From Candidatus Latescibacterota bacterium (lineage in GTDB: Bacteria; Latescibacterota; UBA2968), in contig JAJEHL010000010.1 in assembly GCA_022823725.1 (NCBI GenBank), positions 1-64,000 on the forward strand: a DNA stretch of 64,000 nt. Reading direction: 5' to 3'. The notes under the pieces were generated by a model that was given only the letters and a program-made list of their open reading frames with translations, did not search any database and was not told the origin of the DNA. Numbering within the stretch: the stretch's first letter is position 1; the number at the start of each line of letters is the position of its first letter. Both the position numbers and the translations under genes were made by a program. Positions 63,143-64,000 of the stretch are shown here, piece after piece.

Positions 63143-63898
63143 TCAGTTGGACTGCGTTTTTTTTATTTTTTCCATCTCTTCAATGACTTTTTCCTTCAAC
63201 TTCTCCGGTAAGTCCTGCCCTATCAGCAATGTAAGCTCATTGAGCGCCTCGTCGAGTGCCCCAGTCTTCAAATTGACCTGTGCAATAATAAAGCGCGCCT
63301 CCAAAGCAGATTCTGTGTCGGGATATTCCTTCACCACGCCTTCCGCGTAGAGTTTGGCTGAGGTATAATATTTCCACAGAATATAATCGTATGCAATCAT
63401 GACATCCTTCCGGGCCAGTTGATTGCGCAACGCTTTAATTTTTTCCTCTGCTCGAGATGCGAAATCGCTTTGTGGATAGTCTTCGATAAACCGCGCAAAT
63501 TCTCGAATCGCCTTGTGCGTTTCATCCTGGTCGTGGTGAATATCGCGCGCATCTTGATAATAACACTCGCCAATCTGGAATCGCGCTTCGGCGGCATAAG
63601 GACTCACGGGATATTCGTTGAGCAGACGTTCGTATTCAAAAATAGCAGTCACATAATCTTTTTGACACTGAAAAGCTTTGCCCAATCCAAACTGTGCCTC
63701 ATCTGACAAATGAGATCCGGGAAAATCAGATAGCATATTTCTAAACAGCAACTCTGCGTCGTAGCACTTCTTATTATCGAGTGCTTCTTGCGCGTCTTTG
63801 TAATAAACCTCTGGGCTCAATCGCCTGTATTTTTTTTGTGCACACCCCAAATACAACACCATCAGACACGCACAACAGATATATAAAAATCGTCTCAT
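63143..63898 (-). CDS. bamD: outer membrane assembly lipoprotein BamD
   Basis: The 251-residue lipoprotein has a signal peptide with lipobox 'LYLGC' (Cys19) and TPR repeats ('YYKDAQEALDNKKCYDAELL', 'SHLSDEAQFGLGKAFQCQKD', 'YAAEARFQIGECYYQDARDI'). BamD works with BamA to insert outer-membrane proteins. Its length (E. coli 245) fits. The ATG at 63898 puts the signal peptide at the N-terminus; the longer frame to 63922 adds eight residues before it. Confidence 0.88.
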   Translation of the reverse strand: MRRFLYICCACLMVLYLGCAQKKYRRLSPEVYYKDAQEALDNKKCYDAELLFRNMLSDFPGSHLSDEAQFGLGKAFQCQKDYVTAIFEYERLLNEYPVSPYAAEARFQIGECYYQDARDIHHDQDETHKAIREFARFIEDYPQSDFASRAEEKIKALRNQLARKDVMIAYDYILWKYYTSAKLYAEGVVKEYPDTESALEARFIIAQVNLKTGALDEALNELTLLIGQDLPEKLKEKVIEEMEKIKKTQSN

Positions 63899-64000
63899 AA
63901 TCCGCCAATCTGCATAATTCAAAGAACCGTTAACATATTGTCCTGTCTGATAAACGATGCAGATTATGTAATGTTCCCCTGTTTTAAAAATAAAAAGGGC

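Overview
The window looks like a chromosomal segment of an uncultured diderm bacterium, most probably Candidatus Latescibacterota (WS3) or a nearby FCB-type lineage. This is inference from gene content, not from a marker-gene search. The clues are a complete LPS-export set (lptC-lptA-lptB), BamD, TonB and RND pumps (a Gram-negative envelope), together with families common in FCB-related phyla: a GWxTD-domain protein, a DUF5683 protein, a lamin-tail-domain surface protein with a FlgD/T9SS-like C-terminus, and a PhyH dioxygenase. No rRNA, tRNA, CRISPR array, transposase or prophage gene was seen.

Layout. 1-3.7 kb: a partial gene and a shortened PhyH gene on the minus strand, then a plus-strand operon of CYTH triphosphatase, CYTH-like/CHAD protein and ParA-like ATPase. 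3.8-10.2 kb: a TonB-type protein (minus), then a three-gene envelope operon (lipoprotein, TPR/DUF5683, CsgG-like/TPR/GWxTD). 10.3-19.2 kb: two small unknowns, ruvX, mltG, uvrD/pcrA, gatC, pyrG and lptC-lptA-lptB, mostly overlapping or tightly spaced. 19.2-21.3 kb: MOSC protein and rpoN behind their own promoter. 21.3-27.3 kb: an unknown protein (minus), an exact-consensus sigma-54 promoter driving a 1083-residue lamin-tail protein, a small conserved protein, HU/IHF and fdhD.

27.4-41.5 kb is the most unusual part: six plus-strand genes forming what looks like a composite exporter. They encode an ABC ATPase, an ABC-2 permease fused to a catalytically dead M1-peptidase-like domain and a golvesin-like domain, a membrane-fusion lipoprotein, an RND permease, a second RND permease fused to an ABC ATPase (1573 residues), and an ABC-2 permease. 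The ATPase domain of the fusion is itself split by a membrane-spanning insertion. Copies of a GCAGATGGAC-type repeat lie on both sides of the last four genes.

41.5-64 kb is mostly housekeeping: a YfgM-like TPR protein, an HTH/coiled-coil protein in an AT-rich stretch, gcvT, then minus-strand leuS, asnS, pnp, rpsO, ribF, truB, rbfA, DUF503, infB, nusA, rimP (the classic translation/RNA-processing cluster), a MerR regulator, der, a DUF512 radical-SAM protein, a GT2 glycosyltransferase (plus), and zapA, a small unknown, nadD and bamD (minus).

Many starts are GTG or TTG, often inside GTGA overlaps. Start sites below were chosen from Shine-Dalgarno placement and overlap and often differ from the longest open frame.
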